This document shows, piece by piece, positions 24,428-32,335 of a stretch of DNA of 64,000 nt. The position numbers and the translations under genes were made by a program. Each line of letters begins with the position of its first letter. Position 1 is the first letter of the stretch. The notes under the pieces were generated by a model, which had not been told where the DNA came from, did no database searches, and saw only the letters and a list, made by a program, of their open reading frames with translations. Source of the DNA: Siphonodentalium dalli (Eukaryota; Mollusca; Scaphopoda; Gadilida; Siphonodentaliidae); NCBI GenBank assembly GCA_032622095.1, contig CP136064.1, positions 6,131,512-6,195,511 of the forward strand. Reading direction: 5' to 3'.

Positions 24428-24901
24428 TTAATTCAACAGCAAATTTGCTTTTCTGTATAATCGACCATAGTGCTTTCCAAACCATCGAACTATTGTTCTG
24501 TCATTCTTGAAGAAATCCCGAGAATTGAATAATATTTTCATCCTCTTTCCTTTCATCATGTGGTGGAGTGCGAATATACAATATAATCCACACACATTTG
24601 TCGCACGATGTTGATATCGTGTTGTATTCATAGTCCATGCTGATGAGTTCCTTTTTATGAATGGTAACATATATCGTTTCGGTGGTGGTAGTCCAAATGA
24701 GTCGAAGTATACAGCTGATCTTCCCTTGAATAACATCAATGTCCAGTGTTCTCCTGGCTGATCCGATGAGTGCGTGTTCACAATATATGCTTGAATATGC
24801 TGTGGTTTCTTCTCTGGTAACAGATCTCTAGCACAAACATTTGTGTTAAGTTTACACAACCAGGAATTGTCCAGAATATATTGAAGTTCAGCTGTCTGCA
24901 T
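24428..24901 (-). CDS. PRO: Adenovirus-type cysteine protease (capsid maturation)
   Basis: 157 aa from ATG 24901. The adenain-like triad is recognisable in order and spacing: His52 in GEHWTL, Asp67 in VYFDSFG, Gln97, and Cys104 in NVCGLYC. The seven-residue Gln-to-Cys interval equals that of adenain. These proteases cleave capsid and core precursors at (M/I/L/N/Q)-x-G-(G/x) sites during virion maturation. Length is slightly below the ~200 aa of adenovirus but normal for Polintons. The start overlaps the 152-aa upstream gene by 14 nt, typical of this compact block. All catalytic residues are present and the frame is intact. Confidence 0.92.
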   Translation of the reverse strand: MQTAELQYILDNSWLCKLNTNVCARDLLPEKKPQHIQAYIVNTHSSDQPGEHWTLMLFKGRSAVYFDSFGLPPPKRYMLPFIKRNSSAWTMNTTRYQHRATNVCGLYCIFALHHMMKGKRMKILFNSRDFFKNDRTIVRWFGKHYGRLYRKANLLLN

Positions 24902-25346
24902 CGTTGTAATTCTCTTTGACTCGCTGTGACCACATCAGAGTCCACTCTGCGTCGAATTTTTTGCGGTTGAGCTCCAAACTGTTTCTCAGATGATCATACA
25001 TGATGAATGCTTCGAACTTCTCCTTGCAGTGTGGGTTTAACCACATCAGCTTCGGGAACCATCTTTCCCAAACATTGTATATGTCAATTTTAATCAGCGC
25101 TAAGTCGATAAACTGGTTTGTCCAATCATCAGTTGTAGAGAACAAACACAGAACATGTTCACGTTGACTAGGATGTTCTATTTTACATCCTTCACAGTTT
25201 GCTGACACTTCCTTGCGAATAAGTTCTTGTAGTTCTTCAATCATAGCGTTGTTGAGTGTGTCCAAGATCAGGCTCCATCTCGGAGCAAAGTTTTGTGAAC
25301 GTTGGTGTTCTTCATAGTAGTTCCATAGCTGTGATGTGAAATCCAT
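24888..25346 (-). CDS. Polinton-associated protein with Cys/His motif, function unknown
   Basis: 152 aa from ATG 25346, one base after the major capsid stop. A compact motif CEGCKIEHPSQREHVLCL (residues 51-68) arranges C51, C54, H58, H64 and C67 as a likely metal-binding site. The rest is helical with many Trp (WERWFPKLMW, WTLMW). I recall proteins with a similar C-x2-C-x3-H-P-S-Q motif beside capsid genes of other Polintons, but do not know a function. Its position between capsid and protease suggests a late or virion-assembly role (inference). Confidence 0.75.
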   Translation of the reverse strand: MDFTSQLWNYYEEHQRSQNFAPRWSLILDTLNNAMIEELQELIRKEVSANCEGCKIEHPSQREHVLCLFSTTDDWTNQFIDLALIKIDIYNVWERWFPKLMWLNPHCKEKFEAFIMYDHLRNSLELNRKKFDAEWTLMWSQRVKENYNDADS

Positions 25347-25347
25347 C

Positions 25348-26652
25348 CTAATAGTCAGTAAGCACTTCTCTCAAAGCTGTGATCTCTATTTCACTGTCGA
25401 ATTCAGCATACACCAAAACGTTGACGGCTGTAGTGAGAGCTGTCAAGAACTGAAGCTCCAAACGCAGGTTCCCTGTCTTTATAGGATGTAGATGTCCCTC
25501 GTCACTTCCTTGGTCCGGTGTCAAGTCGAAACCCCACAAACAATATCCATTCATATATTCTTTTAAATTAATGCCAATTGATTTGTTAACACCAAACATT
25601 CCTAAAGATTGATACAAAGATAAATATGATCTGAGACATTGTTTTGTTGCGAAGTTTGGTTCAAATGGACGGTTATGTATTGTATGACCGTCTTGACTAA
25701 CTTCCAATTTATTCAAACTGAAATGTTTGAAGTGGAATGGATTGGTACCCAAATCTCCATTCATATCTTTATTTTCGACCAACGCAATAAAAATTCTCTT
25801 TGGTAATTGTCCTTGAAATAAGTGGTCTTCAATTTTTGATCTAAGTCCAGTACTAATTGTGAAAGTTTTTATTTCTACTCGTCTGATAGGTATTTTCATT
25901 TTTGACTGGACAATTTCTTGATTTAATTTATTTGAGACCGCTGGAAAGAGACTAACTGTTCTGACATGGAACACTGCTGATTCGAAAACAATTTGTCCAT
26001 CCTCGGCGCCAATGAGGCAAAATTTTGATGGTGATCTGTTTAATCTGATACGAATTTCAATTCCATTTGGTAAATATTTTTCTTGAAGAAACAGATCAGT
26101 GTGTAAGCGTCCACATAGTTCAACAATTTTACTACCACCGATCAAACTTTCTCTAGAAGTTAATCCAGCATTGCCACCACCTTTGGTATTCTCTTCAAAT
26201 TGTTCTGCTGTATCGCCATACCACATTTCTAAATTTGCTAATTGATTATCTTTATATTCTGGAGAGTATCCCAACAGATTTTCGAAATATGCTCGGTATG
26301 GGTAAGTGTCAGAATTCGAAGTTATCAATTTGTTGTTCAAGTAAACATCGATACTGCTGAACATGCTATGAAAGAAATTGTTAACAGGTGCTAATTCCGT
26401 ACCAGCTAGCAAATTAGTTCCATCTTTTTTTGTAATTTTGAACTTCACATAAAGATAAGATTGGTTAATATCTGTCCACTTTTCGGTTTGAGATGGTATG
26501 ACAAACTCTATCGGAGCAGAATTATTCAGCGGTGCAATCGGATGATTTTCGATCCACTGCGATTCTGACATTGTAGCCACCGTTGGTGGAACATGTGTTA
26601 TATCAAGTTCCGATTTATTGCATTCGCATGATCCATTTACCATTTGTGCCAT
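25348..26652 (-). CDS. MCP: Major capsid protein, double jelly-roll (F54H12.2-like)
   Basis: 434 aa from ATG 26652. The N-terminal region with PIEFVIPSQTEKWTDINQSY (47-66) and YLYVKFKI, then NNFFHSMFSSIDVYLNNKLI and YPYRAYFENLLGYS, matches the Polinton capsid family that genome pipelines label 'F54H12.2-like'. This family forms double jelly-roll hexon-type capsomers. The frame is intact and the length is normal. It sits between the basic core-like gene (2-nt gap) and the Cys/His protein (1-nt gap), implying a polycistronic or staggered late transcription unit. Family recognition is from memory of motif text; the fold is established for the family, not shown here. Confidence 0.9.
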   Translation of the reverse strand: MAQMVNGSCECNKSELDITHVPPTVATMSESQWIENHPIAPLNNSAPIEFVIPSQTEKWTDINQSYLYVKFKITKKDGTNLLAGTELAPVNNFFHSMFSSIDVYLNNKLITSNSDTYPYRAYFENLLGYSPEYKDNQLANLEMWYGDTAEQFEENTKGGGNAGLTSRESLIGGSKIVELCGRLHTDLFLQEKYLPNGIEIRIRLNRSPSKFCLIGAEDGQIVFESAVFHVRTVSLFPAVSNKLNQEIVQSKMKIPIRRVEIKTFTISTGLRSKIEDHLFQGQLPKRIFIALVENKDMNGDLGTNPFHFKHFSLNKLEVSQDGHTIHNRPFEPNFATKQCLRSYLSLYQSLGMFGVNKSIGINLKEYMNGYCLWGFDLTPDQGSDEGHLHPIKTGNLRLELQFLTALTTAVNVLVYAEFDSEIEITALREVLTDY

Positions 26653-26654
26653 GA

Positions 26655-27029
26655 TTAATCAAAAATATCAAGAGCTCGACTGCTAGGATGTTTTTTCGAC
26701 TGACTTTTTCGGCGTTTGACAGCTGAATGATTCATTTTTGAATTCGCTACTCTTTTTCTAGGTTTTTGTCTCGAGTTCAAAATTTGATTTTTAGCTTGTG
26801 TGCCAAAAGATTTTAAAGCTTTTTTACCTTCAGACATCAACGCTTCTTTCGGACTTTTACCTTGATTAATAATTTCATCTGCAACACCAAAAGTGTGTTT
26901 TTTCGCAAGTTGTAAAGCTGTCCGACCAATCGGTTTTAGAAATGGTACAGCAGATCTCATAAGTGATTTGAAAATTGAACCAATACCGTTACCATATTGC
27001 CGTGGTACACCTCTATACACGGGGAACAT
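26655..27029 (-). CDS. Small basic virion core/pVI-pX-like protein
   Basis: 124 aa from ATG 27029. The N-terminus MFPVYRGVPRQYGNGIGSIF is glycine-rich and is followed by an amphipathic helix (FKSLMRSAVPFLKPIGRTALQLAKK). The C-terminal half is strongly basic (PRKRVANS, VKRRKSQSKK). Similar 'Y-R-G-x2-R-Q-x-G-x-G' starts occur in proteins next to capsid genes of adintovirus-like elements, where they are compared with adenovirus pX/pVI. YGNGIG could serve as a maturation cleavage site. Probable role: condensing DNA inside the capsid or disrupting membranes on entry; this is inference. Confidence 0.7.
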   Translation of the reverse strand: MFPVYRGVPRQYGNGIGSIFKSLMRSAVPFLKPIGRTALQLAKKHTFGVADEIINQGKSPKEALMSEGKKALKSFGTQAKNQILNSRQKPRKRVANSKMNHSAVKRRKSQSKKHPSSRALDIFD

Positions 27030-27034
27030 TGTTT

Positions 27035-27886
27035 TTAGAACTCCTCTCGTTTTCTGAAATGCAGCTTCGCCAAAGACTTACCACCAATAAACTGAATTGA
27101 TTCTCCTGTGTCGCCACTTATATTTACACTAATTTTGTCAAAGTATGACTTTGAAACTGGAACATAATGTAAATTTAAAAATTCATGTTTTACATGTAAT
27201 CCGTCGATATCTCTTTTAATTCTGAAAGAAACAACTCGTAAAATTTGTACTTCAACATTTCCAACAATTGTGAAATCGGCAATATCAGAATAAACAAACA
27301 TTTGATTATGACCAACAAACAAATCTACACCAAACGGAAATCTACTATTTGAATAAAAATCTTCAGAAGCGTTTTCAGTTTTGTAACCCAACTTGTGCAA
27401 AAGACATTGTGGTAATTCAATTCCTAGTTTTGGGGTACTTAAACTCTTGCGAATAATTTTCACACGTTTTGTAACTTTTGAGTACTTGATGTGAAATCCG
27501 TATTCGTTTTGCATTGCTTCTCCAAGTGTTTCATCAATTACATCTTGCATTGTATCAAGTAAATCTGTCGCAGAGGTATACGAACCTTCTCGTATCTGTA
27601 TTTCAATTGCACGAACGCCATCAGGTCTCGTAAATATCTTTTCTTCAAAACGATTTTGAAGAACAGACAGTATTATTGCATCAGTTGTAATCAAATTGAA
27701 TTTACACGAATCCCCTGTAACATTGTATGTTTCTGAAGGTGTTATCAGTTCGACTAATGCAACTTCCCATTTTTCTTTATCAATTTGAATTGGTTTTGGT
27801 AATTGTACAGTAAAACAACATTGAGAATTGTTTGGATACATTACCATTGAACTGTCGCTCGGAATTGTAATGTAGAAAGAATTCAT
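27035..27886 (-). CDS. Minor capsid (penton-like) protein, single jelly-roll candidate
   Basis: 283 aa from ATG 27886, which overlaps the stop of the membrane-protein gene (ATGA overlap). The N-terminal segment FYITIPSDSSMVMYPNNSQ (4-22) and FTVQLPKPIQI...WEVALVELITP (25-50) is the characteristic opening of Polinton minor capsid proteins, which form the vertices. The remainder is beta-rich by composition. Intact frame, usual length (~250-290 aa). Its place directly before the core-like and major capsid genes is the standard capsid neighbourhood. Confidence 0.8.
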   Translation of the reverse strand: MNSFYITIPSDSSMVMYPNNSQCCFTVQLPKPIQIDKEKWEVALVELITPSETYNVTGDSCKFNLITTDAIILSVLQNRFEEKIFTRPDGVRAIEIQIREGSYTSATDLLDTMQDVIDETLGEAMQNEYGFHIKYSKVTKRVKIIRKSLSTPKLGIELPQCLLHKLGYKTENASEDFYSNSRFPFGVDLFVGHNQMFVYSDIADFTIVGNVEVQILRVVSFRIKRDIDGLHVKHEFLNLHYVPVSKSYFDKISVNISGDTGESIQFIGGKSLAKLHFRKREEF

Positions 27887-28146
27887 ACTTTCAAAATTTC
27901 TGTCGACTGATTTTTCAAATATTTCAAACGCGGTGTTGGTAAAATGTATCCCAAAGAACTACTGAGTAAAATTAACCACAGTTCGTTATTTTCACTTTGT
28001 AAACTTAAATGAACAATTGCTGTAGCGATTATACCAACAATTATAATAATTTGTGTAAAATATGTTACTTGATTTTTTGCAATTTTTTCTCCACAGATTT
28101 GAAATTGTGATGGAGCATCCAGATCAACTGAACCATTTTGAGCCAT
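27883..28146 (-). CDS. Two-pass membrane protein conserved in Polintons
   Basis: 87 aa using ATG 28146, 10 nt after the integrase stop; the longer upstream frame only shadows the integrase 3' end. Two hydrophobic segments (residues 30-47 and 55-70) flank the polar SENNE. The second carries the motif L-W-x4-S-x2-L-G-Y-x-L-P-T-P. I associate this motif with a small Polinton membrane protein of unknown function. Its stop overlaps the penton-like start. A decayed relative is present at 15950-16110, which supports the motif as conserved. A role in virion membrane interaction is speculation. Confidence 0.7.
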   Translation of the reverse strand: MAQNGSVDLDAPSQFQICGEKIAKNQVTYFTQIIIIVGIIATAIVHLSLQSENNELWLILLSSSLGYILPTPRLKYLKNQSTEILKV

Positions 28147-28156
28147 GTTAAAAGTT

Positions 28157-29250
28157 TTATACCAAATTTGTGGCAGGAATCCAACTGTCAAATTTTTTAG
28201 GATAACCAGCCCAATGAACTTTAATTTCTCTAACTGATTTACCAGCAACTTTTCTTGAACGTTTACCAACAACTGATTCAATTTCGTAAACTTTATTATC
28301 TTTTATATGTTGAATTTCTTTACCATAAAATGATCCTGCGATGTTTTCACCATCTAAATCTACTAATTTGTAAGTTAATGGTGTACTTTTACAAACTCTA
28401 CTAATTTTGAAAATTTCTTTTGTCCAATTTGGAAGATATCCTTTATCGAAAGTTCTCTTTGTTTTATTTATTCTAACAAAATCTCCAACTTTCAAGATCT
28501 TATCTTTTTTCGTTTTTAACTTTCCATAAAGATTTCTGGAAACTTCAATTTCATTTTCTCGAGTTACTAAAACTGGTGCCATCTTAATACTTCTATGAAA
28601 ACTTTTGTTGTAAGAATTCACAAAATCGTGCAAAACATCATTGTATTTCAAAGTTTGATTATGTGTAAAATATTTCCACATCTTTGTTTTCAATGTCCGT
28701 TGAAAACGTTCAACTATACTTGCTTTTGTCTCTGGATTCTCTGTTGTGAAAAAATGAATTTTCTTAGATTTCAAAAATTGTAAAAATAATTTATTTTTGA
28801 ATTCTGAACCTTTGTCAGATTGAAATGAAACTGGTTTTCGTTTTGATGATTTGAGAATTTCTGAAATGTTTTAACTAAAGTTTTACCAGTTTTATCTTTA
28901 ATTTTTTCAACCCATGCAAATTTTGAGAACACATCAATAACACAAAGTAAATATCTGTAATTGTCATTGTGCTTTTGCAAAGTTTGCAAATCTGCTAAAT
29001 CAGCTTGCCACTGAATATCAATTCCTGCAACAATAGTTTTACGTCTGCGAAATTTCCGAACAATTGGTTTGTGCAAAGTATATGTTTTTTGCCATTGTAA
29101 CCATTTTTTAACATCTGAAAGTTTAATTTTGTTATTTGTTTCTTTCGCATTTTTAAAAAGTTGATTTGCTCCGCTGAAACCACCAACTTCTTTTGGATTG
29201 TAGTAAATTTCAGTTAGAAGTTTGTCAAATTTTATGTAAGTGGGGACCAT
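28157..29250 (-). pseudogene. INT: Polinton integrase (DDE) with C-terminal chromodomain, frameshifted
   Basis: Reading starts at ATG 29250. YYNPKEVGGFSGANQLFK is the conserved Polinton integrase N-terminal segment, and the first catalytic Asp lies in WQADLAD (residue 84). At about 28850-28880 the frame changes. The second catalytic Asp and the Glu (VERFQR) follow in the other frame, ending at 28157. The final ~45 residues (VYEIESVVGKR...KVHWAGYPKKFDSWIPATNLV) form a chromodomain, expected to target chromatin. The catalytic triad is therefore split between two frames in an A-rich run: a true break or a homopolymer sequence error. The start overlaps the upstream gene by 19 nt. Confidence 0.88.
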
Positions 29251-29939
29251 CCTTTCAAAATAGATTTTCTGGTTTCTGGTGTGAAAATATCAACTGAACG
29301 TTTTCTTGACTTGCCACTGCTAGGAGTTGCATGAGGTGTATGAAACTCATCACCAGTGTGACCTTTTAAATGTCTTTGTATCCACAACCATCGATCCCTG
29401 TTACCTACATAATCTTGTGGTATATTAAGTTCCCCCAATCCACGTAGGAATGTTTCATAACCAACTGGGTTAAAACCTTTTCGGTGACGAACAACATCGT
29501 TTATCAAATCAATTATATTTGATCCAGTAACTGTTTCTGTTCCATAAATTAATTGTCCATGATCATCCCATCTAAGTTTAGGATTAGTCGACAACAATGT
29601 TAAAATTTGTTGTGCTTTACCACGAAATTTAGATGGAACACTTTCCAATATATGTTCACTCATGTTCCCAAAGTTTTCAGATAACTTTTGTTCAGGTAAA
29701 CTGAATTTTGAATTTAAAGATTTTTGTGAAGTTTTCAATTTGTACAAATTTTCTCCAAATAACTGTGACTTTTCTGATTCAGAAATATTTTTATCATAAA
29801 CTTATTTCAATTCTTTGTAAGAATCTGAAACATTTGAAATTGCAGGATCAGGAGGTAATTGAGGTTTATTCATTTCTGACATTTTCCATTGTTTGAAATC
29901 TTCCAACATTCTGAATGGTACAATAACCATTTTCTTCAT
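29232..29939 (-). pseudogene. Polinton-associated protein of ~235 codons, interrupted by an in-frame TAA
   Basis: The start is ATG 29939 (MKKMVIVPFR). The frame meets TAA at 29804-29802 (codon 46) and then continues open to 29232. The conserved-looking part, FRGKAQQILTLL...LRWDDHGQLIYG...GSNIIDLINDVV...KGFNPVGYETFL, resembles a protein I remember as common in Polintons of many animals, with no known function. The C-terminus has basic and Ser/Thr-rich text. Codons on both sides of the stop look equally coding, so the TAA is probably a recent nonsense mutation. A shorter protein could start at an internal ATG (29663). Confidence 0.7.
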
Positions 29940-29959
29940 ATTTATTTGAGATTTAGTTT

Positions 29960-30322
29960 TTACAAAATATTTTTAACAACTGCACCTAATGTTTTGCTAA
30001 TCAATGGAGCAAGAAATAATAATGGTAAAAAGCCACCTTTTTGATTCAAAATTTTCTTCTTTTGTTGCAAAGGTTTGTTCTTGTCTGCAAGATATCTGAT
30101 ATGTTTACGCTTCGAATGTAACTTGCGGTTCTGAGCTTCATTCAGTTTTACATTACCTTTTAAAAGATTTTGACAACATTCTGAAATGCAATCCATCACT
30201 TGTTTCGGAGCATCGTTGATCATTTTCTTTTTATATGCAGATGGAACTTTACTCATTGCAACAATCAACTCCCCATATTTTTTTATCAGCGGTACTTTCC
30301 GGCTCTTAGTTTTTGAAGGCAT
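29960..30322 (-). CDS. Small basic Polinton protein with QKGGF motif and hydrophobic tail
   Basis: 120 aa from ATG 30322. Layout: basic N-terminus (PSKTKSRK), helical middle with CISECCQNLLKGNVKL and a Lys/Arg-rich stretch, then ILNQKGGFLPLLFLAPLI (91-108), a hydrophobic or amphipathic tail. Q94-K-G-G97 fits the relaxed adenovirus-protease cleavage pattern (M/I/L/N/Q)-x-G-G. Cleavage would release the C-terminal peptide. Proteins with this 'LLKGN...GGF' layout are frequent in animal Polintons; the function is unassigned. A membrane-lytic or core role like adenovirus pVI is a hypothesis. Confidence 0.7.
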   Translation of the reverse strand: MPSKTKSRKVPLIKKYGELIVAMSKVPSAYKKKMINDAPKQVMDCISECCQNLLKGNVKLNEAQNRKLHSKRKHIRYLADKNKPLQQKKKILNQKGGFLPLLFLAPLISKTLGAVVKNIL

Positions 30323-30378
30323 CTTCACAGTCTAAGTAGTTGTCTCAAAATGAGCAGAAAAATTATATGTTTCATCTT

Positions 30379-30966
30379 TTATCTTTTCTGATTGAACCAT
30401 TCTAAAGCTTCGAATGCCGATTTCGATGGATCAGACAACGGCATAAATTTAGAAAATTCAAGATCAATAACTGGTTTTTTTTGTAACGGTTGATGTTGAG
30501 GGTTCTGCTGAGAAGGTATAGGTGTAAATTTAGAATGTTGATTTTGTTGAGTTTGCATCGGTGTAAACTTTGAATGATTTAGAGAAAGCTTTGTTTTACG
30601 TTTAGATTCTTTTTGATTACCCCTTTGTTGTGTTTGCATCAGTGTAATCTTTGAACGTTTTGGAGAAACCTTTGATTTACTTTTAGATTGTCTACCAGTT
30701 TGTTCAAATGAATTTTTCAAAAGACTTCTAATTAAAACTCCCCCAAGGAACCCACTACCACCTCGTTGTAAAATTAAATTGCGTTTTGTTTCCATATCAG
30801 TTGATCGATCAGAGATTTTTTTAAGAACATTTTTATTTCTCTGAAAAAACTTTTTTGTCTGTGATGGTAATTTCCAATCATGTTCAAGAAATAATTCAGC
30901 TGCAAAAGTGAAGAAATTTATAATTTGTGACAGTTCATCATGACTAAACATCTCGGTGGACGACAT
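30379..30966 (-). CDS. Unknown protein with QRGG motif and four SKFTP-type repeats
   Basis: 195 aa if translation starts at ATG 30966 (MSSTEMFSHDE). An upstream in-frame ATG at 31035 would add 23 residues but lies inside the ATPase gene. Residues 67-70 are QRGG followed by SGFLGGVLIRSLL, paralleling QKGGFLPLLFLAPL of the neighbouring 120-aa protein. The second half repeats a short motif four times (SKITLMQTQQ, SKFTPMQTQQ, SKFTPIPSQQ, SKFMPLSDPS) between basic and Gln/Pro-rich spacers, suggesting a disordered multivalent docking segment. No family recognised. Possibly a protease-processed virion component. Confidence 0.6.
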   Translation of the reverse strand: MSSTEMFSHDELSQIINFFTFAAELFLEHDWKLPSQTKKFFQRNKNVLKKISDRSTDMETKRNLILQRGGSGFLGGVLIRSLLKNSFEQTGRQSKSKSKVSPKRSKITLMQTQQRGNQKESKRKTKLSLNHSKFTPMQTQQNQHSKFTPIPSQQNPQHQPLQKKPVIDLEFSKFMPLSDPSKSAFEALEWFNQKR

Positions 30967-31000
30967 GGTTCTAAAATGAAAAAAGTAACAACAACTGAAT

Positions 31001-31651
31001 TTATACTTTTGAATAAATGACAGGACCTCGGTCATTAGCTGTCAACCATTTATGGAAAATATCAGTTCTAATTCGCAAATAATTTTCTGTTCTAGGATGA
31101 AAATCTACTAAAATATATCCATGATTTATTGAAGTTGCATCTTCGTATGCTTGTTTCAAATGATTGGTTTGCATTTGATGAGCCAAAACTTTTATTTGAT
31201 TTTTATCTCGAACGCTTTGAAATAAAACCATGTAGTGTGCATTCAAACTTATAGTTCTGCTACTTTTTGATTTTTGGAACATGTTTTGAGTAATGTAAAT
31301 TATTGAAGCATTTCGATGATGACCTTTTCTAGTAAACCAAAGCATTATTTTGTCTTCATCTTGTTCCCCCATCATGTCATCGAAAACAACAAGATGAGGA
31401 AATGATTTATCTGATACAATTTCCTCATCATCGTCTGGAATACCATCGATAAACTCAACGTTATCAATTTATTTTATACGATTGTATGTGTCTTGCCATT
31501 CTTTGTAACACCAAACTATTTTCTTTGGTGGTGTTTGGAATAAATCGTGTTTAAATTCAATAACTTTTTTAACAAATTCTGTTTTACCTGATCCACTAGG
31601 TCCGCTGATAAAGAAATTACACGGATGTTGGAAAAGTAAAGATTCTTCCAT
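31001..31651 (-). pseudogene. ATP: FtsK/HerA-type genome-packaging ATPase, interrupted by an in-frame TAA
   Basis: From ATG 31651 the protein has Walker A GPSGSGKT (residues 17-24) and IVWCYKEWQ. An in-frame TAA stands at 31471-31469 (codon 61). The same frame continues through DGIPDDDEEI, Walker B LVVFDDMM and the sensor-like IIYITQNMF to 31001. These ATPases pump DNA into the capsid. Total length without the stop (~215 codons) is normal for Polintons, so a single nonsense change separates Walker A from Walker B. The product would be non-functional unless the stop is read through. Confidence 0.88.
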
Positions 31652-31684
31652 GTTGTCACTTTGATGTCTAATCAGAGAGTGAAC

Positions 31685-32335
31685 TTAACGACGTGTGAAT
31701 TTAGTTCTTAAAGAGAAATCTCCAAAGCTGTAAATATTTCCATACATTTCAATAATCCAATTATTATAGTCTTCTATTCTTCTGTACTTTGTTCTGTAAA
31801 TATAAAAATCATCCCCCAAAATGTTTTGAATTTTTGCATATGTTGACATTTTTTTTGTTAACAAATACCCATAGATCCTAGGAACTGATTCAAAAGTTCC
31901 CCCAGCAAGAGGAAAATGATCTTCATACTTTGTATAATGAATATAGTCATGTTCATCAAAAGTTCCTAAATCTAAATCTAAATGGTGTTGATCACCACCA
32001 AATATCCAAAAATCAGATATTTTTTCAATGAGAAAAAATGTTTTGAATTTAATAAATGATTCAATATAGTTTTGAGAGAAATGAGAAAATATACTTGTCT
32101 CAAGATAGTCCAATCTCTGTAAACATTCGTCGACATCACAGCATCGTAGTATTGCTTTCTTTTCTCTTTCAAACCAGACTTCTTGTAATTCCTTCTTTAT
32201 CTCTGGAATAAGTGTTGACTGTGCCACCAAATATCCATAAATCTTCTCAGCAATTTCTGGAGGTACTACTCCTGTCAACATCTTGACATGAAATGACTCA
32301 ACATCTCCATCCGTATGGATATGTGTGAATACCAT
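31685..32335 (-). CDS. Unknown 216-aa protein overlapping the polymerase 3' end
   Basis: Starts at ATG 32335, 38 nt inside the end of the polymerase gene and in another frame; a longer frame begins only with GTG. Acidic, aromatic-rich and apparently soluble. Notable text: VVPPEIAEKIYGYLVAQS, CCDVDECLQRLDYLETSIFSHF and a repeated R-I-Y-G-Y-L / K-I-Y-G-Y-L phrase. I do not recognise the family. The position between polymerase and ATPase suggests a replication or packaging accessory gene. The frame is intact. Confidence 0.65.
   Translation of the reverse strand: MVFTHIHTDGDVESFHVKMLTGVVPPEIAEKIYGYLVAQSTLIPEIKKELQEVWFEREKKAILRCCDVDECLQRLDYLETSIFSHFSQNYIESFIKFKTFFLIEKISDFWIFGGDQHHLDLDLGTFDEHDYIHYTKYEDHFPLAGGTFESVPRIYGYLLTKKMSTYAKIQNILGDDFYIYRTKYRRIEDYNNWIIEMYGNIYSFGDFSLRTKFTRR

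Noticed and set aside
28147-28281. N-terminal extension of the membrane protein
   Set aside because: It overlaps the integrase chromodomain coding sequence in another frame; ATG 28146 fits family length.
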